A stretch of 64,000 bases of DNA from Ceratotherium simum simum (taxonomy: Eukaryota > Chordata > Mammalia > Perissodactyla > Rhinocerotidae). The first letter of the stretch is position 1; each line of letters starts with the position of its first letter. The position numbers were made by a program, and so were the translations under genes. Below the pieces are notes generated by a model. The model was not told the DNA's origin, did no database searches, and saw only the letters and a list, made by a program, of their open reading frames with translations. The stretch spans positions 3,684,885 through 3,748,884 of the forward strand of contig NW_004454166.1 of assembly GCF_000283155.1 (NCBI RefSeq), written 5' to 3'. Positions 1-12,800 of this stretch are shown here, piece after piece.

Positions 1-8
1 AACAGCCA

Positions 9-105
9 GTGCCTGGAGGGGTTGGGGCAGCTGGAGATCGTGGCAGGGGTGCCAGCTCCGGGCCACCTCTGATTCCAAGTCATCCCAAGGCAGAACCACA
101 CCTCC
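9..105 (+). repeat. Copy 1 of an unassigned direct repeat of about 95 bp
   Basis: This segment, which includes ggaggggttggggcagctgg, recurs in the same orientation at 1570-1665 at roughly 80% identity by eye. I do not recognise the family. The window edge may truncate it. Confidence 0.7.
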
Positions 106-1296
106 CCTCTGTCCGTCCTTGCTTCGCTGCTCCATCTGCCGCTTCCGGCTGTGTCTCCTGGTCATGGGACTCCTTGCCTGACCGTCACTTTCCCTGTCTA
201 TAAAACAAAGAGGTTGGGTAGACTTGTGATTTCTTTTTTTTTTAGCAGAATTTTTTTGGGACTAAGAATTCCCAGGATTGCCACATGGAAGCCCAGGCTA
301 TACTGGCCACGGCAGTGCTGGGCTGGTTTAAGCAGGCTTCCCGGTGGGGACTTCTCAGCCCCCGGGTCCACTGAACCCCTCCTTGTCCATGGAACCTCCT
401 GGACACCACTTGGAAACAAGCCACTGGATGAGGCTCTGGCCCATGTACTCCCCATGGAACCACGCATTCTCCAGACCTGGAGCGTCCCACCAGAAAGGGG
501 CGTCCCTCCTGTTCTCAGTAGGAGAGGGAGGAGCTGGAGGAAAAGCTCTCCCTGCATCAGATAAAGGAAGAAGAAAGCACGGCTCTCTTGGGTTGGTTTT
601 GTTTTTATCTTGAAACTGTGGAGGGAGAAAAGAAATCTCAGTGGGATGTTTGCGTTTGTTTCTATTTCTTTTCTTTTCACTTGTTTTCTTTCTTGCTATG
701 CAAAGACAGGCTGTATCTGAGTGAGGAAAAGCAAGGAGAAAAGGTTTTATAATTTCTGAAAGGGGATGGAAGGAGTTAATGTCTTTAAAAATAGGAAAAT
801 GTCTTTATTGTCACATCGTATACATGGTGTAAAATTCAAAAAGTACAAAAGAGTATTCAGTGAAGAGAGTCTCCTTTTGTCCCCCAGCCACCAGCTCCCT
901 TCCCTGGAGATAAGCTCGGCTCCCATTTTCTTGTATATTTTTCTAGAGATAGTCTGATGTCTATTTTAAAATATATTTTATATATTTGTGTATTTAATAT
1001 GTATTAATATATGTATTTCCAACTGGTAGGGATTCTCTCCTGCACCTTGTTTTTCTGTTTGTTTTTAAGTAAAAACAATCCATCTTATTGTTTCATATTA
1101 CTACCTGAGGAATCACACCTTTTTAAAGGCTGCATTGTATTTCACTGTATGAAGATATCAAAATTTATTATTTATTTAACCATTCCCAAAGATGGACATT
1201 TAGATACATTTAAACAGTGCTACAATGAGTATCTTCGTACATGCTTTTATTTCACATATGCAACCTTATCTGTTAAAAAAAACTTGTAAAATTATT

Positions 1297-1525
1297 GGGG
1301 CCAGCCTGGTGGCCTAGCAGTTAAGTTCGCGCACTCCGCTTTGGCGGCCCAGGGTTCGCGGGTTCGGATCCTGGGTGCGCACTGACGTACTGCTTGTCAA
1401 ACCACGCTGTGGTTGTGTCCCATATAAAGTGGAGGAAGATGGGCACGGATGTTAGCCCAGGGCCAGTCTTCCTCAGCAAAAAGAGGAGGATTGGCATGGG
1501 TGTTAGCTCAGGGCTAATCTTCCTC

Positions 1526-1558
<33 letters not shown>

Positions 1559-1566
1559 CAAAAATA
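1297..1566 (+). mobile_element. ERE SINE (long ERE2/3-like form)
   Basis: The element starts with ggggccagcctggtggc and has the tRNA-like pol III B box (gggttcggatcc). It continues through the body containing ataaagtggaggaagatggg and ends in an (AAAAC)n-type tail. It sits inside an older L1 fragment, so it is younger than that L1. ERE elements mark perissodactyl genomes. Confidence 0.9.
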
Positions 1567-1569
1567 TAT

Positions 1570-1665
1570 CTGCTGGAGGGGTTGGGGCAGCTGGGGCATC
1601 ATGGGAGGGGCACCAGCTCTGGGTCACTTATGATTCCAAGTCACCTGAAGGCAGAATCACGTCAT
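1570..1665 (+). repeat. Copy 2 of the unassigned direct repeat
   Basis: Similar to 9-105. It lies directly after the ERE tail and before L1 homology resumes, so it is neither L1 nor the usual ERE body. It may have arrived with the SINE or by a separate event. Confidence 0.65.
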
Positions 1666-2309
1666 AGAGTACATGGGTGCATGTAATTATGATAAATATT
1701 GTCAAAGTGCTTGCCACAGATGTGACACCAGTTGGTGCTCCCACCAGCAATGTCTGATGGCCTGTTTCTCAAACCTTTGCCAACACAGCATGTTACCCAA
1801 CATTCTGATCTTTGCCATTCTGATAGGGAAAATTGTTACTTTTTGTAGTCTTAATTTGTATTTCTCTCATTATGAGTGAGGTCGAGTGTCTGTTCATTTG
1901 TTTAAGAGCCATCTTTATTTCTTCTGCTGGGGAAAGAATGTCCTGCTCTTCCCTCATTTTTCTGTTGGGCTCTCACCCTCCTGCTTATTCCGTTGCTTCA
2001 CGTATTAGGGTAATTCGTTTGTTGTCTGTGATAAGTCTAGCAAATATTTTTGTCTAGTTTGGGATTTAATTTGACACTGTGGAGATTTTTTTTTCTTTGC
2101 TATGCAGAACTTAAAAAGTTTCTGTGTAGTTAAATTTAACCAAATTTATTGATCTTTTTATTTATGCCTTCTGAGGTTTGTCCTACTTAATTTCTGTTTT
2201 AATGCAATTTGCAGCCTGGAGAAGTTGAGAATCAGATCTGAGATCGTAGCCAGTAAACCCCTTCCTTCTTTTAACCTAAGTTTCGCCTTCTGTAAAATGA
2301 GGTGGTTGG

Positions 2310-2860
2310 ACTTCATTCATTCGTTCACTCACTCATTCATCAGCACTGGGCTGGGTACTGGGAACACAGAGATGAATGGTGTGGTCCTTGTCCTCATGGT
2401 CCAATGGGGAGAGAGACAGTGACCCAACAGTGGCATGCAGTGTGCTGAGGGCTGTGATGGAGGACCCCAGTGTGTGTTGAGGGGGCATCTAATGCAGCCC
2501 CCAGAGGGGGAGGCGGAGGGTGTGGGTGCAGGAGGTGAAACAAGGGGTTTCAAGGAAGGTAAGGCCGGGGCTGAGTCTTGAAGGATGAGAAGGAGTTATT
2601 CTGGCAAAATCAGTGAGTGAGGGAGGGTGGGTGGCAGAGGGACAAGCATTTGGTGTAGAAGCGGGAGGACCTGGGACAGCGTAGGGCACTTCAGGGGCTG
2701 TGTCTGGACATGTTGGGGAGTAGGGAGTGTGGCTGAGCCCAGACCACGAAGGCTTCTCAAGCCAGGTGGCAGCAGCCTGTCGCTGACCCTGAGAGCCATG
2801 GATGGCCATAGAAGACTTCTCAGCGGGGCATCAACATAATCAGATTTGCTCTTTTGTTGA
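2310..2860 (-). repeat. L2-like LINE fragment
   Basis: It begins with a cattcattc run followed by a degraded inverse of the L2 3' end, then ggctgagtcttgaaggatgag and related text typical of this old mammalian repeat. The family assignment is by eye. Confidence 0.6.
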
Positions 2861-3289
2861 AGATGGATAATTGTAATTAAAACGTTGTGACATATTTGCC
2901 ATGACATTTTTTATAAAGAATACTACAATGACTATTTCTTTTGAGTATCCCCTGGTTTAAGAAATAAACATTATCACTGTAGTTGAAAAGCCCCATGGAC
3001 CGCTCCCAAATCGCATCTCCCTCCCTCCCCTCATGTCTGCAAGAGTACACTGCTGATGGGCGTGGAAAATGGCACAGTCGCATCTTAAATGTTCTCACCA
3101 CAAAAAAGAAATGACAACTATGTGATGCGATGGAGGTGTTAGCTAAAGTTACAGTGGTCATCATATTGCAATATATAAATATATCAAATCAACATGTTAT
3201 GTACCTTAAATTTACACAATGTTATATGTCAATTTATGTCTCGATAAAAAAAAACAGCACAGTTGCTTCAGGGAACATTTTAGTAGCAT

Positions 3290-3830
3290 TCGGTGAAATT
3301 GCAGGTGTAAATTCCCCTGTCATCCAATAATTCCCTCCCCAGGTGGTGGAATTACCTGCACAGGTACGCACGAGGAGATGTGCATAAGAAAGTCCATAGC
3401 AGTAGTGTTTGCAATAGTGATGGAAACCTCACTTTCCATCAACAGAAAATCCATTATGGCTTATTTACACCATAGAGTACTGTTGTGAAAATATAAGACC
3501 CAGAGCCATGTGTATCAATGAAAATAAATCTCCAAAATACAATGTTGAGTGGGAAAAAAAGTGCCAGAAGAATACGTGCAGCGTGCCAACATTTATATGA
3601 AGTTTAGAGACATGCACAGTGGTTCCACATTCTGTTAGAGACACATCCTCATGTGGAAAACATACCAAGACGTGCATGGGGATCATAAACACTGAGGCCC
3701 CCAGAGAGGCTGCCTCTGGGTGTGGGCAGGGGACTAGGATTGGAGAGTTCATGAGAGCCTGAGCTGAATTGATATTTTCTTTCTTAAGCAGAGTGGTGGG
3801 CATATGCCTGTTACTTATATTCCTTTTTAA
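3290..3830 (+). repeat. Old L1 fragment
   Basis: Degraded L1M ORF2-end/3'UTR text in plus orientation, for example tttgcaatagtgatggaaac, ttatggcttatttacaccat and atacaatgttgagtgggaaa. Confidence 0.65.
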
Positions 3831-5404
3831 AAAAAATTTTAATAATATTTCTATTTAATCCAATGTTTCCCCCAATTATCATGTCAATATGTAATCAATA
3901 TAAACATTGTTAATGAGATATTTTACCAAATGAAATCTTCAAAATCCAGTTTGTATTTTATACTTACGGCACATGTCAACTGGGACAACCCCCATTTCAA
4001 GTGCTCAGTAGCCACACTTGGCTAATGGCTACCATACTGGGCAGTGCAGGGTTAACACGTCTCAGGTAGAGGCTGTATCAGGTGACCTCTGAGAGTGCTT
4101 TCTGAACCTGAAAGTCTATGATGATGAGGGTGATAATGATGCTGATGATGTTAATAATATCCACCATTTATTGAGCATTTGTCATATGCCAGCAGCTTGT
4201 ATCATCTCATTTAATCCTCTCATTTAATTACTCTTTTTAAAAATTATGGTAAAATATAAATACATAAAATTTACCATTTTAACCATTTTTATATATCTTA
4301 TATTATTTATACTTTTTTATATGTCCTAAATATTTCATCATAATTTTGTGATGCACACACACAGAGGCTAGTGCTGCCTGTGGGCAGCTTCTCTGTGGGT
4401 GCTCTGGCGTGAGGCACAGGAGGCAGGGCATCTCTCTCCCCCATCCTCTAGGGAAGTTTGAATTCTTGGACCACCCAGAGTTTCAACTGCATCCTCCTTG
4501 CCGCTGAAAGGTCATTGTCAGGGCGGGCAGACTAGGTTGAGCTCCACCTAGAACCCCTGTAAGAGAGCCCCCATCTCAGTGAGGCTGAGGCACTCAACCA
4601 ACCTGAGGTCAGACCAGCCATAGCTGGAAAACATCCCACCACTTACTAGCTGTGTAACCTCAGGCCAGTCACTTCATTGCCCAAGCCTTAGTTCTTCATC
4701 TGTAAAATGTGATAGCAGCAGTAATTTCCAAGGCTGCAATGACAACTAAGTAAAATCATGTATGAAAAACCTGGTCGTTATTATTCTTTATGGGGAGCTC
4801 AAGGGCACAGAGGCAGGGCATCCAGGCCCCCATCTTGGGCTCCCTTTCCTCGTCAGCACAGTGGGGGCAATAGCCCACCCATCGACCTCTTGGGCTTGTT
4901 GAGTGGATGTAATAAAAGGAAAGAGTCACGAATGTTTATTGTGTTTCTGGGTTTACACAGATGGTCTCATTTGCTCCTTCTCATGAAGCCCATGTCATAG
5001 AGGAAGACACTCAGCCTTGGAACGGTTGACCCACCCAAGGTCATATGGCTCGTTAGTTGTCCAGTAGGACGGGGCAAGTTGGTAAACCAGAAAACAGGCT
5101 GATTCATCAGGTGGAACTTTACTCATGGTGCCCTCGAGTGGCTTGAGTCTTCTCTGGAGACCATCTGAGGCCAAAGGGTCCTGCTTACCCACGGTCCTGC
5201 CTGAGGGGTCCTGTCCACCTCTCCTGGGGACCTGCTTTCCTGTCTCACTGCTGGCACCTTGGGTATCACCTTGGGAGTGGGTGCCTGTCACCCAAGCCAG
5301 TCCCCAGCCTTCTCCCCGGGGACGACGGTTGGGTGGACCAAGGCTCCTCAGCCTGGGGTCCTTTCTGGGCCACCACAGTGGAGCCCTGTTATTTCTCCCC
5401 CCAG

Positions 5405-5625
5405 GGTGTGGTGATTAAGAACACCTGAGGTCAGATGCTCCGGCTTTGAACCCTGGGAGGAACCTACCTTGGGCAATTTTTCTAACTTCTCTAAGTTTTC
5501 TCCGAAGTAAAATGGGGATGATAGTAGCTAACATCATAGAGTTGTTGTAAGGACTAAATGAGCTAATGCATGTGACGAGTGACATGTGATGAGCCTGGTA
5601 CAGAGGGAGAGCTCAGGGAGTGTCG
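5405..5625 (+). repeat. MIR SINE
   Basis: Near full-length MIR core: a degenerate tRNA-like head, tttgaaccctggga, aaatggggatgatagtag, then gttgttgtaaggactaaatg. Confidence 0.8.
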
Positions 5626-5700
5626 ATGGTGATGGTGGTGATGATGACGATGAGGACGATGACCATGATGATGACAATGATGATGACGGTGATGTCAACA
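5622..5700 (+). repeat. GAT/GAC-rich imperfect trinucleotide repeat
   Basis: About 80 bp of gatgatgac-type units with interruptions, directly after a MIR. Confidence 0.85.
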
Positions 5701-6327
5701 ACAACGACAAAGGGCCATGACAGTGATGCAAATTTCAATTATCCTGAGGTCTGGGAACACTTCACTTTATCCCTGCTTTTTCCCCGCACCCTGAGGCACT
5801 TCAACAGTAGACCTCATTCAAAATAAAACAAAACAAAACCGGGTTTTTTAAGAAAGAAATGGGGGAGAAAATCTCCAAGTCGATGGGGAACATTATATAT
5901 TCTAGGAATGTTCTAGGAAATATTTTTAAATGTTTTCCAAACCGCAGGTCACGACTCATTAGTGGGTAGTGAAATCAATTTAGTTGATTGTTTCCATCAT
6001 GTTTTTAATAAAATAAAAGAGAAAAAAATTATTAAATAGAAAGGAAAATGTCAGAGTGCTTGGTGAGTATTAAAAATAAATAGTGTTTTATGAAACTTTT
6101 GTTTCCGTGTTACAGTTATATATTTATCTAAATGTGCATATTGGGTTGCCGTGTAAATGCATTTCTTATTGTGGGTCGTTGTCAAGAAAGTTTGAAAAAC
6201 AATAAATAGGAAACTACAGTGGGGTTTCTGAGGGATCCCATCTCATTTGAGACTTTTAATTTCTTCCTCGTTTCCAAGCATAGGAGAATATATGTATGAA
6301 GCACGACCCCTCTCTCTCTCTCTGCAG

Positions 6328-6875
6328 AATTGGCTTCCCAGAGCCCCCTGGACCTCACGGAGCTCATCGGCGTCCCGCTGCCCTCATCCGTGTCCTTTGT
6401 GACGGGCTACGGTGGCTTCCCGGCCTACAGCTTTGGGCCTGGCGCCAACGTGGGCCGCCCGGCCAGGACCCTTATCCCGCCCACCTTCTTCAGGGACTTT
6501 GCCATCAGCGTCACGGTGAAGCCCAACAGTGCCCAAGGCGGAGTGCTCTTTGCCATCACTGATGCCTTCCAGAAGGTCATCTACCTGGGCCTGCGGCTTT
6601 CGGACGTGGAGGATGGCCGCCAGCGGGTCATCCTCTACTACACGGAGCCTGGCTCCCACGTGTCCCATGAGGCTGCCGCCTTCCTCGTGCCCGTGATGAC
6701 CCACAGGTGGAACCGCTTTGCCGTGATCGTCCGGGACGAAGAAGTGGCCCTCCTCGTGGGCTGTGAGGAGCACAGCCATGTCCTCTTCCAGCGGTCTTCC
6801 CGGCCCTTGGCTTTCGAGCCCAGTGCGGGAATCTTCGTGGGCAACGCGGGAGCCACGGGGCTGGACAAATTTACG
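6328..6875 (+). CDS. COL15A1: COL15A1 exon W1: TSPN domain
   Basis: The acceptor is ctctctctgcag and the donor is acg/gtgagt. The exon opens with two bases completing a split codon, then 182 codons with no stop. It encodes nearly the whole thrombospondin-N-terminal-like (laminin-G fold) domain, including [39 protein letters not shown] and the cysteine in VGCEEHS. That cysteine should pair with the one in W2. It is the longest exon in the window and GC rich. In multiplexins this domain mediates extracellular-matrix interactions. It is intact and well conserved. Confidence 0.97.
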
Positions 6876-9800
6876 GTGAGTCCGAATCCTGCTGATCAGG
6901 GCGGCTGCTGGGCACCAGGAGAGAAACACAAGTGACTATTCTTGTTATTGTTTTATTCTGTGTCCTCAAAGAGGCATGCGTATGGGTGGGAAGAAAGCAA
7001 GGCTCGGAACCCAAAACCTGTGTTCCAGTCTTAAGTTTTCAGGGTAGCCTGATGATTTTAGACACTACCTGCTTCTCTGATCCTCTCTGAGTGTCTGTAA
7101 GTGGGGAGAAGAAGACCTACGCCATGGGTTGTAGAGTGGAGTGAGACAGCCCGTGTGAGAGCATCGTGTGCATTTTAAGGCATTGTATAAAGAGTAAGGA
7201 TTGTCACATCCTTCAGTGATCTTATCTTTGGCGCTGAGTGGCAGTCACCCTTAAAGTAATTTCTGCAAAAGTGGAATAAGCTAGAATGCCTGAGTGAGAG
7301 GTAGTTTGTCTCTCTCTTTTTGGACAATGTGCCCTGAAAAATATGAGAAAACAGACTTTACTGTCAAAATGGGCTTTTACGAATAAGCTATTCTAAAGCT
7401 TATTCTAAAGCTTCTAAAGTGTTATAGTAGTTACTCATTTAGTCGGCACACGTACTTACTGATACTTCACCTCACTGATACAAGACAGTACCGTGGGGCA
7501 GAGTTTGGGTTTATTTGTAGTACAGTGGAAGATGGTGAATTTTAAGAAGTCAAAATTCGACTAACAATTTTTAAACGCTCGCTTTGGGAGCGTCGTGGAG
7601 AACGAACTGTCAGGTGTGGGGAGAGGAGGCTAGAGGGAGGCAGGGAGCCTGGCTGGCAGCTCTTCTTGGGACGAGGCCTTCCAGCAGAGCAGCTTCGAGC
7701 TATGGGGAAAAACCCCTTCTGGGAGAGGAGAGATGGGCCTGCCGCTAACAGCTGGGGACCTGGGGACCAGTTAGGAGGCTGTTGTGTTAGCCTGCCCTTT
7801 GAACACAGTACTCTCCCAGGGCCTCTCTAGTTAGTGGGACTCATGTTACATTGGCCCAAGGAGAGCCCTCTGAATGAGAGCGGGCCAAGAGGTGGCTTGG
7901 TCTCCTTGTCAGGGCCACAGGCAGCGCATTCTCGCAGTCTGTTGTTCTCTGTTACAAAAACAATCGTGTTTCTGGTGGTCGTGCTGTAGATGTGCCAGTT
8001 GTGGCTTCTGATGCCTCTGCTTTTCCCTAGGGCTCCATACAGCAGCTCACCATCCATGCTGACCCCAGGACTCCTGAGGATCTGTGTGAAGCTCAAGAAT
8101 CCTCGGTGAGCCGCCCTCGCACTCCCCCGCCGCCCCTGCAGTGGCCCTGCAGCTCCAGCAGCCTCGGCCGGAAGGGCTGAGAGCCAGGCAATTCTTCATC
8201 CCCAACGTCACAGAGTCTCTAAAATCTCTCATCTTGGCAAGTGCGGCCTCAAGTCCTATTTTGGGCTTTTTGGCTTTATTTTATTTTTTTTTAAGAGCTC
8301 CAGCCATCTCTGTGGTGTGAGGGGTTGTGTTTCTCCTAAGGTGTTAGGTTCTTCCATGGCTGTGCCAGTCAATGGACTGGTTTCCAGACTTCCTGCCAAG
8401 AGAGGGTGTCAGGATTCTAAAATCAAAGTTAAAACTCTAAGACGTTCTGGGTGGTGTAAATTCCTATAAAAACGAACCTAAATTTAGCTTTTATGCTTGG
8501 CAAATGAATCAGTTCCTAAGTTAGGGGTGGGGTGGTGGGCAGGGAAAAAAGATGGGTCCTTTTTTCCTTCCTCCCTCTCTCTCTTCCTCCCAACACCCAT
8601 CCAGGATTTACTGAGCGCCTGCTGGGTGACAGCCCTGGGGGATGCTAGAGACAAAGGGATACACTGGGAACTGTCCCGTCCTCCAGCTGCTCACACGCAC
8701 TTACACACCCAAATGCAGTGACAGAGCTGAGTGTGGTGGAACACGGGGGAGCTCCTGAAACCCAGACTCGGCGGGGTGGGTGGGGACAAGAAGGTGAAAG
8801 AGGAGGAACAAGGAACAGGTCAGTGAGGAGTTGATGCCTGCCCAGTGACAAGCAGGTGTTACCAGGTGAGGAAGAAAGGCATTCCAGATGGAAGCCATGA
8901 CGCAGAGAGTCAGAGGCAAGCAGAGCATGGCATATTCCTAGAACTTCTGTGGCTCTTTGAGGGGGGTGTCAGCCTCCAAACAAAACACACATTTTCATTC
9001 ATTCATTTAGTAAAAAATGCTACTGATTTAGTCCGAAAGCCCTTCAGAGGTGGAGTGTGGCTCTGTAAGAATGTTTGTGCTCCTTGAGGCTACGATCCCG
9101 GCTTCATATGAATCTGAGAGAAAGGAAACCTTATGTGTATTCATTCCTTCATCTCCATGTTGCTGTTAGTATTGAAAAAGCAGAAACAACCCAAGAGTCC
9201 ACGAATAAGGGATTGTTCACAAAATCATGGTGCACAGGCTCCTTGGCTGCCATCGGAAGGCTAATTACAAAGATTAGGCAGCAAGAGAAAGACGTACTTC
9301 GAATGTAGCGGTTCCCAGTGTAAAATTCTGGAGGCAGCCACGCAAAGATCGGGAGTGCCTTTGACAGAGATTGAAGGGAACCTGGACAAAATGAAACTAG
9401 GTATGTTAGGTAGACTGTAAAGTGACTGTAGCTTTTTGTTTATTTGAGCATTAAAATGTGGAAGGAAACACAAGAACAGCCAAGCATGCACAATGTACAC
9501 GTGCTGTCCCCTTAGTCCACTCTGTCTCTGTCATCTCTCCCTCACACACACACCGCCCTCCACTCTTCTCAGTTTCTGTGACTCTCCCGGTTGTAAACTG
9601 CTCCGCCTCTGCCCGGCCTGATTTGTCCCCACACAGGCGTCAGGAGAGACCAGCGGGCTCCAGGAGACAGACGGAGTAGCTGAGATCTTGGAAGCCGTCA
9701 CCTACACCCAAGCCCCGGTGAGTGCTGGAAGCTGCGCCCGGTCCCTGGGTCTGCTCTTAGGGGCTGAGAGTGAAGGAGGGTGCCCAGAGCCCGGTCTGAC

Positions 9801-12800
9801 CTCTCTGTTCTCAGATCCGTGACTTCAATCTTTGGCTCTTCTGGGGAGGTCAGGAAGGTACGGGCCAAGGGGCATTTTGCAAAACCCCCAGTACACTGGA
9901 ATCCGGTCACCTGCTGCCCGCTTTGCTGTGGCGATGAGAGGGCTGTCCAAAGGCAAATGCTGTGCTCTATCGCCTCCCAGCTCTGTGAGCCTAGGTAACT
10001 CACTCAGCCTCTCTGAGCCTCAGCTCCTCTTCCATAAACGATAAGCAGAGTCCTTTCTCATGGGGCTGTTGCGAGGGTCAGAGGAGGCAGTGCAGGGTCA
10101 GGTCTCAGCTCAGTGCCTGACGAGGGAAGTGGCCCTGAACGGTGGCTGCTGGCGCATTTGCTCGAGGCTCTGGCTCTGAGAAGGAAGTCAGGGCCCCAAC
10201 TCCTGCAAGACGCAAAGTCTTCTCTGGAGCTGCCTTCTGGCCCCATGGGAAAGGCAGCCATCCTCCCAGTGGCGGGGGCCCCTCCCTCCTGGGAATGTGC
10301 CCCGTGGCCCAGACAAGGAAGTGGTTTTGAAAGCACTGAGTCAGACCTGTGGAGACACCAGGAGCCCATTTTTAAGAAAACAGCCAGCAGTGTATGAGTC
10401 ATTGAGCACAGAACCCCTAGTAATCTCTTCAGCTGGTCTGGCTCACTCTATAAACTCATCTCTGATGGAAGAAGGAGAGAGAGAAATAAGGCAGAGGCTA
10501 GAAATTATAGACCTCTGGGGACAAAGGTGTGGCTGGGGCAGGAGAGGACCATAGTCTGTTAGTGCTGGAGGGATTTAAAGGGCACCTCTTTCTATACAGA
10601 GGTGTATGGAAAACTGCCCTTTGTACAGGTGGGCAGACTGAGGCCCAGAGAGGGGAAGAGACTGACCCTAGGGTACCTGGGCAGAGCTGAGGCTAGAACA
10701 CCGGTCATTTGATGCCCCATTCAGGCCATTACCTTATACTTCTGGCCTGGGTGGTCTTGCAGAGGTTCAGTCCCAGGACTGCGGCCCATTCTTGGGCAGC
10801 TGGGATGGAGGCGTCAAGGGTCCAGGGTGCCTGCCTAGGCAGTGCCTGGGGATGGTGGCTGCTCTGGGAAGTGTTACAATCCTGTATGCCTGTCAGCCAT
10901 TGGCCACCCCGTTGGCATGTCCAGGGTGCAGGGCAATAGGGCACAGAGCGGTGATGCCTTGGGTCTTCTAGCTTGATGCTGCCCCCCAGGGTACCAGTTC
11001 ACAGCTAGGAGCCAGGCCAGCTCAGGGAGAGATGCCAGTAACCCACAGTGGCGCTGGAGAGGGACAGGAAAGGGGAGCAGGTTTGAGAGCATGAGGTGAT
11101 CATGGGGGCAGGGGCTGGTCAAGGGGAGCTTTCTGGTGGAGGGGGCACTGGAGCCAAGCAGCTTTGGACAGGGGTAGAGAAATGGGAGAGGAAGGAGGAG
11201 GACCGGCATTTTTAGATACCCACTGTGTACCTGGTGCTTGGTTTAACCCTTGCAATGATCCTGCAAGGGAGATGGCAGCAGATGCTCAGGAGGGGAGGGT
11301 GGCTTTGCTGGCTCACTCGGTGGTGGAGTCAGGACCCAAGCCTGGGCCTCCCCCGGGCCACAGCAGCGCAGGTGCAGGGCAGATGTGGGAGGGCACTGCA
11401 GTGGGAGGGGGTGAGGAGTGAATCCCCAAAGCGTCTGGAGAAGAAAAGTGATCTGATGGACTTGAGGGCCTCTGCGGCACTCCAACTACTTTCCTTCCTA
11501 GATCCTTCAGCCCAGTCTCCCCAGTGGTTTTGAGAGAACTGGTGCAGATTGGGGTCCCACCCAGTGTGAGTTCGCCTCGGCTGCTTACTGGTTGTTGTCC
11601 TGGAGTCGTAACTGAACCTCTCCAGTCTCAGTCTCCTCATCGGTTAGAATGGAGCGTCCCCGTGTCCAAGGGTCAGTTTGAGAGTCGAGTAAAATGACTC
11701 CAGTGAAACACGTGGGCAGTGCCTGGCACGCGGCGGCTCTCCGTGAACATTTGTTGTTTTTACTATTGACTGATGGGTTTATTGTGAAGATTCGGGGGGT
11801 GGTGTGTTAGAATGCCCCGTTCCTCTTGGGGCCCCCTCCCCACCACCTGCTTCCTGGTTGGCTGGTGGCTGGGGCTGCCGGCACGCCACACCCCTGTGGC
11901 TGCTCTCAGTTCTTAAGAGTACTCCCCCCGGGCTGTGGGTGTGGGACCAGTGGTCCTGGAGCTGTGGGTTGGGATGCTCCTTGTCTGTTCCCGGTGTTAG
12001 AATCCCTTCCCCATGCTCCAAGCATCGCTCTGCAGAGCTCTCACTCCCCTGGACTTGTTTGCAGGGCAGTGTTTTTCCATTGATTCCCCAGAGGAGACAC
12101 TGAGGCGTGGAGTGAAGGGCTTCGTCCCCAAGGCTGCCTAGCATGGAGGTGGCGGAGCCAGGTCCCCGGCCAGGTCCAGGGTGCTGTCAGTTGTGTCACC
12201 CCCGAGCTGGGGACTTGTCCCTTTCACCATCTCCTGGGAGGGCTCCATGGCTCCCTCCACGGACACCCTTCCAGGGCAGGGGAATTTCCCTCTTCTCCCA
12301 GACATTCTGCCCTGTCTGTCTGGCTTCTCTCTTGGAGTGAATCTCACTTCCCTGTCCTCATCCTTTCCAACCTGCCACCCGCCAAGACACAAGCCATGGC
12401 CAGCGAACTGAATCATGGGCTGCCTGCATGGTCAGGGACTTAAAAAGCCAGCCCTCCTCATCTCCTTCCCCATTTAGGGTAGGAGTCCCTGCGACTCCAT
12501 TCTTCCTGCAGCTAAGTTAGCTTCTGCTGACACTTTTCCATTTCTGGAAAGTTCTATCTTATGCTGAGTTGGAATTAATATCCCTGTGGTTCTCAGCTCT
12601 GGCTGTGAATCAGAGTCACGTGTATGTGTGGATGGAAGTAGGGGCAGTAGGGGAGTCTTAAAAAAGGCTCTTGCCTGGCTGCATACCTAGACATTCAAAT
12701 TTGGTACATCTAGAGTGAGGTCCAGGAATCTGTACTTACAAAAGCTGTGCAGGTGGTTCTGGTCCACAGCCAGGACCTCCCTTCCAGCCACACCCGAATG

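Larger units (their letters stand above)
790..2200 (-). repeat. Old L1 (L1M-class) fragment, interrupted by an ERE SINE and the unassigned repeat
   Basis: Read on the minus strand this resembles the L1 ORF2/3' region. Phrases such as ctcccaccagcaatgt, tttgccattctgataggga and ttatgagtgaggt are degraded versions of the well-known L1M sequence. The L1 homology stops near 1296 and resumes near 1672, so the material between was inserted later. Confidence 0.75.
1..6327. other. Intronic sequence upstream of W1, repeat rich
   Basis: I see no exon here. W1 begins with two bases of a split codon, so at least one coding exon lies further upstream. The stretch holds an L1 fragment split by a SINE (790-2200), an L2-like fragment (2310-2860), an L1 fragment (3290-3830), a MER-class DNA-transposon-like piece near 3980-4060, MIR SINEs near 4605-4775 and 5405-5625, a GAT-rich simple repeat (5622-5700) and AT-rich unique sequence (5820-6300). 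Confidence 0.7.

Noticed and set aside
6384..6929. Long open frame (181 codons) on the minus strand across W1
   Set aside because: It is an antisense shadow of a GC-rich, strongly conserved coding exon. The encoded sequence resembles nothing and has no splice or start context.
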